From: Ardenticatenales bacterium
Lineage (GTDB): Bacteria; Chloroflexota; Anaerolineae; Promineifilales; Promineifilaceae
NCBI GenBank assembly: GCA_020634515.1
Contig: JACKBL010000003.1
Coordinates: forward strand, 664,557 to 728,556
Direction of reading: 5' to 3'
DNA: 64,000 nucleotides
Of the stretch, positions 45,701 through 55,192 are shown piece after piece. The first letter of the stretch is position 1, and every line of letters starts with the position of its first letter. Made by a program: the position numbers and the translations under genes. The notes beneath the pieces were generated by a model. That model ran no database searches. It was not told where the DNA came from and saw only the letters and a program-made list of their open reading frames with translations.

Positions 45701-47251
45701 ATGTCCCGTCGCTACCTCTATTTGACCGTTTTTGTTGCCGGCATGTCCACCCTGGCCATCGAATTCACCACCAGCCGCATGTTGCAGACCGTCTACGGCA
45801 CATCCAACATCGTCTGGGCCAACGTCATCGGCTTTGTCCTCCTCTTCCTCACCGTGGGCTACTTCGTTGGCGGCAGATTGGCCGACCGCGTGCCGCATGA
45901 AAGCACCTTCTACACCCTCGTCAGCCTCGCCGGATTCAGCAGCGTCTTCTTCCTCCTCCTCACCAGCCTGCTCCTGAAAACGGCGGCGGCGGCGCTGGCA
46001 AACCTGAACGTGGGCGCGATCCTCAGCTCCCTCGTGGGCGTCGTCTTCGCCCTCATCGTGCCCATCACCCTGCTCGGCTGCGTCTCCCCCTTCGCCATCC
46101 GCCTGGCCGTCAGCGACGTGCGCGAGGCGGGGCGCGTCAGCGGGCGCATCTACGCCATCTCCACCTGGGGCAGCTTGCTGGGAACCTACCTGCCCGTCCT
46201 CCTCGTCATTCCCCTGGCCGGCAGCCGCCTCACCGCCCTGATTTTTGGCGCGGCGCTGCTGCTGGTGGGCCTGATTGGGCTGTGGCGGGCGCGTCGCGGT
46301 CCCCACTGGCTGACCATCCTGCTGCCGCTGCTGCTCCTGCCCGCGCTGCGCTGGGCCGCCGGTCCTCTGAAGCAGTATCCGGGCCAGCTTTTCGAGACGG
46401 AATCCGCCTATAATTACATCCAGGTGGTGCGCGTGGACGATTGCAACTACCTGCTGCTGAATGAGGGGCAGGCGTACCACTCTTTCTACTGCGATGGGGG
46501 GCGCGTGCCGCGCGTGTCCGTGTGGAGTATGATGCTGGCTGCGCCTTATTTCAACGCGAACGCCACGCCGCCGCGCAATCTGGCTGTGATTGGCCTGGCT
46601 GCCGGCACAATTCCGCAGCAGTTTACGGAAGTGTTCGGACCCATCCCCGTTGCCGGCATTGAGTTGGACCCGGCCATTGCGCAGGCGGGGCGCGACTACT
46701 TCAACTTGCGCCAGCCGAACATCCACGTCATCGTCGGCGATGGCCGCTACGAACTAAACCGCCTCACCCGCCGCTATGACGTGATCACGCTGGATGCGTA
46801 CAAAGTACCGTACATTCCCTGGCATCTGACCACGCGGGAATTCTTCCGCGAGGTGCGCGCCCACCTGACGGCGCAGGGCGTCATTGCCATCAACGTGGGG
46901 CGCGTGCCCGATGATCGCCGCCTGGTGGAGGCGATGACGGCCACTTTGTTGACGGTGTTCCCCTCCGTGCATACCATTGACGTACCCGGGTCGCTGAATA
47001 CGATCCTGGTGGCGACGGTGGTGGAGACGGACGGGGTCAATTTGGGCGACAATCTGGCGCGGTTGGGCGCGGATGCGCCGCCGCTGCTGGTTTCCGTCCT
47101 GCGCGTGGCTGCGGACAACATCGTGCCCACCGTGCCCGGTCAAGTCGTGTTTACGGACGAACGCGCACCCGTGGAGACGATCATCGATTCGCTGGTCATT
47201 CGCTACCTGCTGCAACAAGGCCCGGCAGGCCTGCCCGGACTCGGCGGCTAA
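45701..47251 (+). CDS. Membrane-fused spermidine-synthase-like protein
   Basis: 516 residues. The first 215 or so form seven hydrophobic helices (TLAIEFTTSRMLQTVYGTS at the start is the usual opening). The rest is a Rossmann methyltransferase-like fold: LAVIGLAAGTIPQQF, VAGIELDPAIAQAGRDYF, VIVGDGRYEL and YDVITLDAYKVPYIPWHLTTREFF. These align with the nucleotide-binding and DA motifs of polyamine synthases, but the family's true substrate is unknown; many bacterial membrane-fused forms probably do not make spermidine. It is coupled to the GT39 gene, which hints at an envelope role. Confidence 0.85.
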   Translation: MSRRYLYLTVFVAGMSTLAIEFTTSRMLQTVYGTSNIVWANVIGFVLLFLTVGYFVGGRLADRVPHESTFYTLVSLAGFSSVFFLLLTSLLLKTAAAALANLNVGAILSSLVGVVFALIVPITLLGCVSPFAIRLAVSDVREAGRVSGRIYAISTWGSLLGTYLPVLLVIPLAGSRLTALIFGAALLLVGLIGLWRARRGPHWLTILLPLLLLPALRWAAGPLKQYPGQLFETESAYNYIQVVRVDDCNYLLLNEGQAYHSFYCDGGRVPRVSVWSMMLAAPYFNANATPPRNLAVIGLAAGTIPQQFTEVFGPIPVAGIELDPAIAQAGRDYFNLRQPNIHVIVGDGRYELNRLTRRYDVITLDAYKVPYIPWHLTTREFFREVRAHLTAQGVIAINVGRVPDDRRLVEAMTATLLTVFPSVHTIDVPGSLNTILVATVVETDGVNLGDNLARLGADAPPLLVSVLRVAADNIVPTVPGQVVFTDERAPVETIIDSLVIRYLLQQGPAGLPGLGG

Positions 47252-47348
47252 CAGCCTGTCGCAAAAAGAAAAGTAGAACGTGGGTATTCATGGCTAAAAG
47301 AGCCGGAATTCGTGTTTATCCGCGTCCTCTTCTCAAAGGAAAACTATC

Positions 47349-48038
47349 GTGAATAACCTCTTCACTCGAATAATGCAATGGCTGATCATCCTGGGCATGC
47401 CGCTTTTGCTCGGCTTTGGCAGCTTTCGCCTGATCATCAACGACGCTTACCCGCGTTATGAATACGCCAAGTCCAGTTTTCCGCCCGATTTTGAATGGAG
47501 TAATACGCAGCGGTTGGAACTGGCGTTGGTGGCGGTGGGGTATTTGCGCCATCCGGAACCGGCGGAGGACGTGATCTACCTGCTGCAAGAGCAGGTGAAG
47601 CCGGGCACAAATGAGTCGCTGTACAATGAGCGAGAGATCGGGCACATGCTGGACGTGAAGCGCGTGTCCGACAGCGTGATCCGTCCGCTCGGTTGGGCGG
47701 GGTTGGCGCTGGTGGGCCTGGGGCTGATCGCGCTACTGGCGGCGGCGGGGACGCGCCCGCTGGCCTACCGCGGCCTGATGTGGGGCGGGCTGCTGACGAT
47801 GCTGATTTTGCTGGGCATAGGTCTGTTCCTCATCGTGGGCTGGAATACGTTTTTCGTCACGTTCCACGACCTGCTCTTTCCCGCCGGAACGTGGACGTTC
47901 CCGCTGACGGATTCGCTGATCCGCCTGTTCCCGGAGAAGTTCTGGTTTGACTTCGGCGTCTTGCTGGTATCGGCCATTTTCCTGGAGGGAGGCTTGGTGG
48001 CGGCGTTGGGGCGTGGGCTGGCGCATAACAGCCAGTAA
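47349..48038 (+). CDS. TIGR01906/DUF1461 integral membrane protein
   Basis: 229 residues from a GTG with AAAGGA upstream. Four hydrophobic helices; between the third and fourth the segment FHDLLFPAGTWTFPLTDSLI and FPEKFWFD is the signature of the family. It has no known function. The stop codon lies inside the first unit of the 68-bp tandem repeat. Confidence 0.85.
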   Translation: MNNLFTRIMQWLIILGMPLLLGFGSFRLIINDAYPRYEYAKSSFPPDFEWSNTQRLELALVAVGYLRHPEPAEDVIYLLQEQVKPGTNESLYNEREIGHMLDVKRVSDSVIRPLGWAGLALVGLGLIALLAAAGTRPLAYRGLMWGGLLTMLILLGIGLFLIVGWNTFFVTFHDLLFPAGTWTFPLTDSLIRLFPEKFWFDFGVLLVSAIFLEGGLVAALGRGLAHNSQ

Positions 48039-48230
48039 ACCTTCCCGGAAGCTCACTCAACGCATTTCGCATAAAACAGCTTCCGGGAAGATGCGGAAAA
48101 CAGTAAACCTTCCCGGAAGCTCACTCAACGCATTTCGCATAAAACAGCTTCCGGGAAGATGCGGAAACCAATAAACCTTCCCGGAAGCTCACTCAACGCA
48201 TTTCGCATAAAACAGCTTCCGGGAAGATAC
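48035..48230. repeat. Three tandem copies of a 68-bp unit containing a CTTCCCGGAAG hairpin
   Basis: Units begin at 48035, 48103 and 48171, nearly identical, each with CTTCCCGGAAGCT and AGCTTCCGGGAAG arms around CACTCAACGCATTTCGC and AAAAC. They fill the 210 bp between the TIGR01906 gene and a dehydrogenase gene. The near identity points to recent amplification. Confidence 0.95.
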
Positions 48231-48248
48231 AACCAATCGAGGATTACG

Positions 48249-49100
48249 ATGAAGTATATTGTCATTACGGGGGTATCGTCGGGGATTGGCAACAGCACGG
48301 CGCGGGAGCTGCTCGCGCATGGGTATCATGTGTTTGGCAGCGTGCGCCAGGCGGCGGAGGCGGAGCGGTTGCGGCAGGAGTTGGGGGAGCGGTTTACGCC
48401 GCTGGTTTTTGATATAACGGATACGGCGGCGGTGGTGGCGGCGGCGGCGCAGGTGGCGGCGGTGGTGGGGGATGGGGGATTGACGGCGTTGGTGAATAAT
48501 GCCGGCATTTCCATCGTCGGCCCCCTCATGCACGAACCCCTGGCGGAGCTGCGTCGGCAGTGCGAAGTCAACGTCGTGGGGACCCTGGCCGTCACCCAGG
48601 CCTTTTTGCCCCTCCTCGGCGCGCGCAAAGACGCGCCCCATCCTCCCGGCCGCATCGTCACCGTCACCAGCACCGTGGGCAAAGTCATCTTTCCCTTCTA
48701 TGGCGCTTATGGCGCGTCAAAACATGCCGTGGAAGGCATGATGGAAGCACTGCGGCGGGAGTTGGTGATGTACGGTATTGACGTGGTGGTGGTGGCCCCA
48801 GGGGCGGTGCGCACGCCGATGTGGGATAAGCAAGGGAAAACGGATTTTTCGCTGTACGCGGGGACGGATTACGCCGGGCCGCTGGCGCAGATGGAGGAGA
48901 TGATGGGGCGAATGAGAAATGCCGGCATGACGCCCGACAAAATCGCCCATCGCCTGCGCCAGATCATCCAAACCCCCCGCCCCAAAGCCCGCTACGGCAT
49001 CTACAAAAACTGGCTCCTGGCGTGGTTCCTCCCCCGCTGGATGCCCTTCCGCCTCGTGGACCGCGTCGTCGCCCGCCAACTGGGGATGCGTCCCAAGTGA
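48249..49100 (+). CDS. Short-chain dehydrogenase/reductase
   Basis: 283 residues from the ATG at 48249 with GAGG upstream. TGVSSGIG at 8-15, NNAG near 87-90, TSTVG with the Ser, and YGASK near 154 complete the SDR active site. The C-terminal part, with a hydrophobic WLLAWFLPRWMPFRLVDRVV, resembles the 11-beta-hydroxysteroid/retinol type. Substrate unknown. At 48500 and 48920 two TGCCGGCA copies give the clearest composition switches in the window, changing codon use within the gene. Confidence 0.9.
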   Translation: MKYIVITGVSSGIGNSTARELLAHGYHVFGSVRQAAEAERLRQELGERFTPLVFDITDTAAVVAAAAQVAAVVGDGGLTALVNNAGISIVGPLMHEPLAELRRQCEVNVVGTLAVTQAFLPLLGARKDAPHPPGRIVTVTSTVGKVIFPFYGAYGASKHAVEGMMEALRRELVMYGIDVVVVAPGAVRTPMWDKQGKTDFSLYAGTDYAGPLAQMEEMMGRMRNAGMTPDKIAHRLRQIIQTPRPKARYGIYKNWLLAWFLPRWMPFRLVDRVVARQLGMRPK

Positions 49101-49106
49101 CCGTCC

Positions 49107-49139
49107 AGATTGGTTCATTCTCGCGGAATGAACCAATCT
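49107..49139. repeat. AGATTGGTTC palindrome, copy 5
   Basis: Arms AGATTGGTTCATTC and GAATGAACCAATCT around TCGCG, between two convergent genes. Confidence 0.9.
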
Positions 49140-49145
49140 TCGCGC

Positions 49146-50255
49146 TTATTTTGGGCTGCTGTCCAGCACAAACTCAACAAAGTTGGTGCGATACGGGAAC
49201 ACCCAGAACGCCTGCGAGATTTTGCGCCCATCTACCAGGATGGTCGCCTCGTAATACCCGGCTTCCACGTCATCCAGGGCGAAGTTTTCGCCCCAACTGT
49301 CGTCAGGATTGAGCGTCTCGTTGGCGTAGGTGGTGGTCGCATAGTAGGCCGCCGTGGGCGCGTCAATGCGATGCAGGCTGATGGGCGCTTCCGCCACCAG
49401 CACGCCATCCGGCCAGACCACCCGCCCCGCCACCGTTCCCCGATCCGGGAACGGATTCAGCCAGAGCAGCGGGTTGCGCGTGGATTCATACGTGTTCGCG
49501 CCCACGCGCACCTCGAAGTGCAGGTGGGGACCATCCGCCACGCCTGTCGCGCCCGATAACCCGACGACCTCACGCACGTCCACATGCTGCCCCGGTTGCA
49601 CCCAAATCTGGTTCAGATGCCCGTACAGGTTATAGACGGGCTTGCCGTTGAGCCGCGTGTCCAGTTCGATGACGACCAGGTTGCCGTAGAAGTCGGTCGT
49701 TTGTCCGTAGGGGATTTCCAGGTCATTGCCGGCAACCACGACCGTACCGCTGGCCGCCGCCAGAATCTCCGTGTTGTAGGGAACGGCAATATCTACGCCA
49801 TGATGGGGCCGCAATGAACCGCCGCGCGTGCTGCCATAGGGATACGTTTTGTCCGTCCAGACCACGCCGCCATCGGCAATGGGCCGCCGCAGCCAGTAAT
49901 GTTCGCCCGGCGGCGTGTTGGGCAGCGCCGGGGGGGTGAAAGTGGGCATGGGGGTGGGGGAGGCGGTGCTGGTAGGGAGGGGTGTGGCGGTGTTGGGAAC
50001 GGCGGTGGGCGGCAGAGGGGTGGCCGTGGCGGGGGGGCGCGGTGTGGGCAGGGCAAAGCTGCGCTGCTCTTGCTGTGGCGCGGCGACGGTGTAGACGACG
50101 ACGGGTTTGATGGTGGTGGCGGTGGGTTGGGCGTTGACAGATGCCGGCATTATCGCTCCCTGCGACGCCGCCATCCGTGCCTGACAGCCAATCAACAGCC
50201 ACGCCAACCCCACCAGCCCGATCAATGGCTTCGTAACATTTCGTGGTCCAAACAT
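49146..50255 (-). CDS. M23-family metallopeptidase lipoprotein
   Basis: 369 residues from the ATG at 50255 (the frame continues upstream, but only this start gives a signal peptide). Lipobox LLIGCQ near 21-26, then a Pro/Thr/Ser-rich linker (about 40-120), then the lysostaphin/M23 fold: HHGVDIAVPY with His and Asp (about 150-155), NLYGHLNQIW, and GPHLHFEVRV with the last His ligands (about 245). A C-terminal beta domain follows. The zinc ligands are complete, so it is probably an active cell-wall endopeptidase anchored in the membrane. Confidence 0.9.
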   Translation of the reverse strand: MFGPRNVTKPLIGLVGLAWLLIGCQARMAASQGAIMPASVNAQPTATTIKPVVVYTVAAPQQEQRSFALPTPRPPATATPLPPTAVPNTATPLPTSTASPTPMPTFTPPALPNTPPGEHYWLRRPIADGGVVWTDKTYPYGSTRGGSLRPHHGVDIAVPYNTEILAAASGTVVVAGNDLEIPYGQTTDFYGNLVVIELDTRLNGKPVYNLYGHLNQIWVQPGQHVDVREVVGLSGATGVADGPHLHFEVRVGANTYESTRNPLLWLNPFPDRGTVAGRVVWPDGVLVAEAPISLHRIDAPTAAYYATTTYANETLNPDDSWGENFALDDVEAGYYEATILVDGRKISQAFWVFPYRTNFVEFVLDSSPK

Positions 50256-50406
50256 ACAGCCGCCAACTTTAACCCAAACGAAGCAAATGCCCAACTTAAT
50301 GGTTAATGAGCGAATGGAGGAATGGGGGAATTCATGAATGACTAACGGGCCACACGCTGCCTCATTAACCATTTACCCATTCGCTGATTCACCCATTAAC
50401 TATTCC

Positions 50407-51927
50407 TCAGCGAAACCCGCCGCGCTCTCCCGCTATCGCCACAATCGCGTCCGCCAGGTCGCGCGTCTCCGTCAACAGCGCGTTCACCTCCGCCACCCAG
50501 GCCCCGGCCAGTTCCTGGTTTTGCAGGGATTGGGCGTTGATTTTGACGTTGAGACTGGCAGCCTGGACGGCGGCGTGAGCCATAATGCCGGCACTCGCCC
50601 CATCCGTCACCGCGTTCACATTCCCCACCGCCACAATCCGCCGCGCCAACCGCGCCACATCCCGGCTCAACCGCGCCACCCGCAGCGGCGACTCGCCCGC
50701 GCCCATCATCGCCTGCTCAATCGCCGCCACCCGCGCCGCCTCATCCCCATCCTTGCGCCGATACGCCGCCATCACCGCCTCAAACGCCGCCGCATCCTCG
50801 GCAATCGCCGCCGTCAGCTTCGCCCGCAGCGCGCCCGCCTCATCCAGCACCTGCCCCGCCTCCTCCGTCACATCCGCATACTTCTTCCGCCCCACCGTCA
50901 GCCCGGCCATCATCTGCGTCAGAGCCGCCGCCAGCGCGCCCGCCAGCGCCGCCACCGAACCGCCGCCCGGCGTCGGCGTTTTATCCGCCACGGCCTCAAT
51001 AAAGGCCAACGGCGCGCGCGCGTTATCCGCCGCTTCCGCCTGCGCCAACTGCCGCTCCAAAATCTGCTCCGGCGGCAACTCATCCAGTTGCAGATACCAC
51101 TGCGCCGCATCCAGCAGCGCCTGCTGCGGCGTCAGCCCAACCAGTTCCGCCTTCGTAATCGTCAAGCCATAACGAGCCGCCTCCCGCCGCACCGCCTCCT
51201 GCACACGGTAGATGGGCGTCTTCTCGAAGTTGGTCAGGTTCATGCTCACCTGCGCCTGACCTTCCACCAGAAATCCAAGCCCCTGGACGTAGCGGAAGCC
51301 ACCGCTGATATAGCGCACGGCGCGGGCGATTTTGTTGGCGATATCCACATTATCCGTGTTCAGATAAATGTTGTAGGCAATCAGGAACGGTCGCGCGCCA
51401 ATCACGGTCGCGCCCCATGACTTTGGCTCCGCCGGCCCAAAATCAGGCAGACGGTCGGGATTGGTCGCCACTTCCGCCTTCCATTGCTCATACTCCCCCT
51501 TGCGAATGCCGGCGAGCTTTTCCCGATCCGGGCGCGTGGCCGCCGCTTCATAGAGATACACGGCAATGCCCAGTTCCGCGCCCACGCGCTGTCCCAGCCG
51601 CCGCGCCATTGCCACGCAATCCGCCAGCGTCACATCCTGCACCGGCACAAAGGGGCAGACGTCGGTCGCCCCAATACGTGGGTGTTCTCCCTGGTGATTG
51701 TCCAGGTTGATCAGCTCCGCCGCTTTAGCAATAGCGCGAAAAGCCGCCTCTTCGACCGCAGCGGGCGGACCCACGAACGTGATCACGGTGCGGTTGTGGT
51801 CGGCGTCAGGGCTGACGCTGAGGACGTGCGCGCCGGGCGTGCCGCGCACCGCGTCCGCGATGGCATTGTACACTTCCGGGCGACGCCCGTCACTAAAATT
51901 GGGAACGCATTCGACGATTTGCTGCAT
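50407..51927 (-). CDS. ftcD: Bifunctional glutamate formimidoyltransferase / formimidoyl-THF cyclodeaminase
   Basis: 506 residues from the ATG at 51927 (AGGAG about 11 bases upstream). The first 300 residues, starting QQIVECVPNFSDGRR and containing DADHNRTVITFVG, HPRIGATDVCPFVP and AQVSMNLTNF, are the formimidoyltransferase; the C-terminal 190, with TPTPGGGSVAALAGALAAAL, are the cyclodeaminase. Together they move the formimino group of formiminoglutamate (from histidine breakdown) to tetrahydrofolate and close it to methenyl-THF. The fused form is typical of animals and occurs in scattered bacteria. No hut genes are adjacent. Confidence 0.95.
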   Translation of the reverse strand: MQQIVECVPNFSDGRRPEVYNAIADAVRGTPGAHVLSVSPDADHNRTVITFVGPPAAVEEAAFRAIAKAAELINLDNHQGEHPRIGATDVCPFVPVQDVTLADCVAMARRLGQRVGAELGIAVYLYEAAATRPDREKLAGIRKGEYEQWKAEVATNPDRLPDFGPAEPKSWGATVIGARPFLIAYNIYLNTDNVDIANKIARAVRYISGGFRYVQGLGFLVEGQAQVSMNLTNFEKTPIYRVQEAVRREAARYGLTITKAELVGLTPQQALLDAAQWYLQLDELPPEQILERQLAQAEAADNARAPLAFIEAVADKTPTPGGGSVAALAGALAAALTQMMAGLTVGRKKYADVTEEAGQVLDEAGALRAKLTAAIAEDAAAFEAVMAAYRRKDGDEAARVAAIEQAMMGAGESPLRVARLSRDVARLARRIVAVGNVNAVTDGASAGIMAHAAVQAASLNVKINAQSLQNQELAGAWVAEVNALLTETRDLADAIVAIAGERGGFR

Positions 51928-52383
51928 GGGAAAAAGACTCCTGGAAGGTGGGATGCGGACTGATGCGGAAGAACGCGGAAGACATATCAACCCGCGACAT
52001 TGGCGAAATCTGTAACGCTCGGGATTTTTGTCAGGCGAGATTTTTAACTTCTCGACGCGCTGGAGTAAACGTGGCCTGAGCTTATTGAAGGCCATTGGTT
52101 TTAACAAGCTCAACCAACACGGCTTTGATTTTATGGAGACGACACCGAGATTTTACCAAAAAGCGATGTGCCGTGCTGCATCGTTTTCGCTGCTGACGCG
52201 GGGAAGTCGGGAGCATCTGCCGCTGTAAGACTTTCATAAGAAATTCTTCAGCCAAATTTCATTTTCTCCACGCATAATCCCTGCCGTAGCTGATGGCTGC
52301 GCTGACGGCGGCGCTCGTGCTAGAATACAAAAATCCGGGAGATTTTTGTATTCTTCTCCTTTATCTCACCATGAGGCGGCATT
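51928..52383. other. Gene-free divergent region between ftcD and msrP
   Basis: About 450 bases without a supported gene. A TAGAAT at 52320 could be the -10 box of msrP, without a good -35. The segment near 52075-52115 has GAGCTTATTGAAGGCC and AACAAGCTCAACC, a decayed relative of the GAGCCTGTCGAA hairpins. Confidence 0.55.
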
Positions 52384-53361
52384 ATGTTAATCAAAAAGCA
52401 GACAGGCATTGAAATCGCTTCTTCCCAAATCACGTCGGAATCACTCTATCTGTCCCGGCGGCAGTTTGTGAAAGGCGCGGCGGCGGTGGCGGCGGGGACG
52501 CTGTTGGCGGCTTGCCGCCCCGAACCTCCCACGACTACAACAACAACGGATGGTGGCTCAACCACCCCGATTGAGCCGGGCGCGGTCAGCGCCACCGCCG
52601 ATGAGCTAGGGACGCCCCTCAATAGCTTTGAGGACATTACCCATTACAACAACTACTATGAGTTTACGGTGGACAAGCAGCGCGTGGCCGCGCTTTCCGC
52701 CGATTTCCCCACCTCTCCCTGGCAAGTGCAGGTGACGGGGCTGGCGAATAAGCCCGGCGTCTACGACGTTGATGATTTGCGCCGCCAGTTTGACCAGGAG
52801 GAGCGGGTCTACCGCCTGCGCTGCGTGGAGGCGTGGTCGATGGTGATTCCGTGGGTTGGTTTTCCCCTGGCGCAACTGCTGCAAGCGGCGGAGCCGATGA
52901 CGGCGGCGAAGTATGTGCGCTTCCAGACGCTCTATGACCCGGACCTGATGCCCGGACAAGACTCTCGCTGGTATAACTGGCCCTATGTGGAGGGGCTGCG
53001 GATGGACGAGGCGATGCACCCGCTGACGCTGCTGGCGACGGGGCTGTATGGGCGGGACTTGTTGCCGCAGAATGGCGCGCCGCTGCGTCTGGTGGTTCCC
53101 TGGAAATATGGGTTTAAGAGTATCAAGGCGATTGTGAAGATCGAATTGACGGATGAAATGCCTACGTCTTTGTGGATGGCGGCGGCTCCCAGCGAGTATG
53201 GATTTTATGCAAATGTGAACCCGGATGTACCGCATCCGCGCTGGTCGCAGGCGACGGAGCGGTTGATCGGCGTGGGCCGCCGCGAGACACTGCCGTTTAA
53301 TGGATACGCGGATCAGGTGGCCTCGCTGTACGAGGGCATGGACCTGCGGGTGAATTTCTAG
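52384..53361 (+). CDS. msrP: MsrP-like molybdopterin methionine-sulfoxide reductase subunit
   Basis: 325 residues. A twin-arginine signal SRRQFVKGAAAVAAGTLLAAC opens the protein, so it is exported folded; the Cys after the hydrophobic part may also be lipidated. The molybdenum-binding Cys is in YRLRCVEAWSMVIPW (about residue 147), followed by VRFQTLYDP and WKYGFKSIKAI. MsrP (YedY) repairs oxidised methionines in envelope proteins using electrons from the haem membrane protein MsrQ, which is the next gene. Confidence 0.95.
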   Translation: MLIKKQTGIEIASSQITSESLYLSRRQFVKGAAAVAAGTLLAACRPEPPTTTTTTDGGSTTPIEPGAVSATADELGTPLNSFEDITHYNNYYEFTVDKQRVAALSADFPTSPWQVQVTGLANKPGVYDVDDLRRQFDQEERVYRLRCVEAWSMVIPWVGFPLAQLLQAAEPMTAAKYVRFQTLYDPDLMPGQDSRWYNWPYVEGLRMDEAMHPLTLLATGLYGRDLLPQNGAPLRLVVPWKYGFKSIKAIVKIELTDEMPTSLWMAAAPSEYGFYANVNPDVPHPRWSQATERLIGVGRRETLPFNGYADQVASLYEGMDLRVNF

Positions 53362-53404
53362 TATTTTGTCACCTTCCTGGAAGGCGCAACTGAGGACACG
53401 CACA

Positions 53405-54094
53405 ATGCGCAAGTTTTTTTCTCAATGGGACCGCAAGACGCAGGCTCGTTGGCTGCAACGACTGACACATGTGGGGGCGCTGCTGCCGCTGGCGGTGCTT
53501 TTTTACGACTATTGGTACTACCGCCTGGGGGCCGATCCGGTGCGGGCCGCTATCTTGCGTACGGGGAAGACGGCGCTCATTTTGCTGCTGCTCTCTCTGG
53601 CAATTACGCCGCTGACGTCGGTGGCCGGGTGGAAGCAGTTGCAGCCGCTGCGTCGTCCGCTGGGATTGTACGCCTTCCTTTACGTGTGCGTGCATTTGAC
53701 TATTTTCGCGGCAATTGATTATGAGTTGAACCTGCGCCTGATCCTGGCGGGGATTGTGGATAATCCGTATGTGGTTGTCGGCTTTATTGCCTTCTTGCTC
53801 TTGATTCCGCTGGCGCTGACGTCTACGAAGGGTTCGATGCGGCGGTTGGGCAGGAACTGGAAGCGGCTGCATAAGTTAGTGTACCTGGTGGCGATATTGG
53901 CGCTGTGGCATTTCTTCTGGTTGGTGAAGGATTATGGGCAGCCGTTGGTTTTTGCCGGCATTCTCGCCCTCCTCTTCCTCCTCCGCTTCCAACCCATCCG
54001 CCAACCCCTGCTACGCTGGCGACGCGGCCGGCAAAACCGGCGCGCAGCCCCGCCCAGGAAACCATCCTCCGTGCGGGTAGAAACCGAATTGTAG
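53405..54094 (+). CDS. msrQ: MsrQ-like haem membrane subunit
   Basis: 229 residues from the ATG at 53405 with GAGGA upstream, 43 bp after msrP. Six helices; conserved His in VCVHLTIF, LHKLVYLVAI and LWHFFWLV ligate haem b in the family. It passes electrons from the respiratory chain or flavin to MsrP. The gene pair with this order is standard. A TGCCGGCA copy at 53953 marks a sharp change from G/T-rich to C-rich sequence in the last helix. Confidence 0.95.
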   Translation: MRKFFSQWDRKTQARWLQRLTHVGALLPLAVLFYDYWYYRLGADPVRAAILRTGKTALILLLLSLAITPLTSVAGWKQLQPLRRPLGLYAFLYVCVHLTIFAAIDYELNLRLILAGIVDNPYVVVGFIAFLLLIPLALTSTKGSMRRLGRNWKRLHKLVYLVAILALWHFFWLVKDYGQPLVFAGILALLFLLRFQPIRQPLLRWRRGRQNRRAAPPRKPSSVRVETEL

Positions 54095-54130
54095 GAAAAT
54101 GCCGGCATTCTCCACACACCCCAGACATAC

Positions 54131-54166
54131 AAAAACGGAGACAGGTGATTGCCTGTCTCCGTTTGC
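54131..54166. terminator. Bidirectional terminator between msrQ and the secreted protein gene
   Basis: A perfect 13-bp stem AAACGGAGACAGG / CCTGTCTCCGTTT with a 6-base loop, between convergent genes, with A's before and T's after. Confidence 0.9.
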
Positions 54167-54211
54167 GTTAGGGGGGAGATGCCGGCATCAAACGGCAGGC
54201 ATCACCGACAT

Positions 54212-55192
54212 TTATGGCACAGGCACGCACTTCTGCGCCACGACGCCCGGCAGAGCCGGGTCATACACGAACGAGCAAATAGCCGTCACCGGCGGGTTGG
54301 CGGGGATGTAGTTCGTGTTGAACGTATTGGCGAAGCAGCCCGGAAGACCCGTGGTGACCACGTTCGCGAACGAGCCGGTGGCCAGATAGAAGCGCACCAG
54401 CCAGAACTTGGGCGTATTGCCCGTAGACACACTCAAGACCAGATTCGGGTTAAGCGTCACGTTTGTGCCGGGAGGCGGGCAAACCTGGCCGACCCAGAAA
54501 GAGAGCGCGAGCGTGCCACCGCTGGCGCGGCTGCCGTCCGCGTTCATGCCGGGGGCAGCGTCAAACCAGTTGCCCGTGCCGCCCAACGGCCCCACATAGC
54601 TGAAGGTGTCCAGGACGACCGCGCCATCGCCGAAGTTGTCAATCTTGGCGATGTTGGCATACCCCAGCGTGCCGATGTGGTCCCCCACGGGCGCGGGTGC
54701 GCCTTCGCAGACATAGGACTGATTCGGCAGCGTGCCGCCGTTGACGTTGGTGAAGTCAATGGTCACGATGGTTCCCACGCGGGTGGCGCGCATGTGGGCG
54801 GTGTTGAAGGGTTGCGTGAGCGCGAAGAAGCCGAGGCCAAAAGAGCCGGCACTACCGTTGTTGCCCAGGTAGCAAGCGGCATATTCAAAGCTGCCCGACG
54901 AGTTCTGCTGCTGTACCTTCAGGAAGGGGTGCGCCCCGTCCGGGTTAATGCCGTCGCCATTCAGGATGACGCCGGTGTACTGTAGGCTTGTGCCCATTGC
55001 CTGTACGTCACCTTCGGCTACGTCGCCGGCGGTGATGCCGGCATATGCCAGATCAGCAGGTGTCTGTACATACATAGTTGGCGCGGCGGAAACCGTCGCA
55101 TCGACCGGCTTGTCCGCGGCAAACGCGGCGGTCAACGCCACAAGGACCAGCGCCAGAACGATCACGGTAGAAGCAAAGACCTTCTTATTCAT
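54212..55192 (-). CDS. Secreted protein of unknown function
   Basis: 326 residues with a classical signal peptide (NKKVFASTVIVLALVLVALTAAFAA, cleavage near 26) and GGAG upstream of the ATG. The mature part is Gly/Asn/Thr-rich beta sequence without membrane helices, with several Cys (YAACYLG, SYVCEG, GQVCPPP, AICSF) that may form disulfides. No family recognised. Low charge and many aromatic residues suit a surface or extracellular structural protein. Confidence 0.8.
   Translation of the reverse strand: MNKKVFASTVIVLALVLVALTAAFAADKPVDATVSAAPTMYVQTPADLAYAGITAGDVAEGDVQAMGTSLQYTGVILNGDGINPDGAHPFLKVQQQNSSGSFEYAACYLGNNGSAGSFGLGFFALTQPFNTAHMRATRVGTIVTIDFTNVNGGTLPNQSYVCEGAPAPVGDHIGTLGYANIAKIDNFGDGAVVLDTFSYVGPLGGTGNWFDAAPGMNADGSRASGGTLALSFWVGQVCPPPGTNVTLNPNLVLSVSTGNTPKFWLVRFYLATGSFANVVTTGLPGCFANTFNTNYIPANPPVTAICSFVYDPALPGVVAQKCVPVP

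Noticed and set aside
45701..47251. Naming the spermidine-synthase-like gene speE
   Set aside because: The membrane-fused form and its link to a glycosyltransferase make polyamine synthesis doubtful.
48035..48230. Possible CRISPR array
   Set aside because: The whole 68-bp unit repeats, including what would be spacers, there are only three units, and no cas gene is near.
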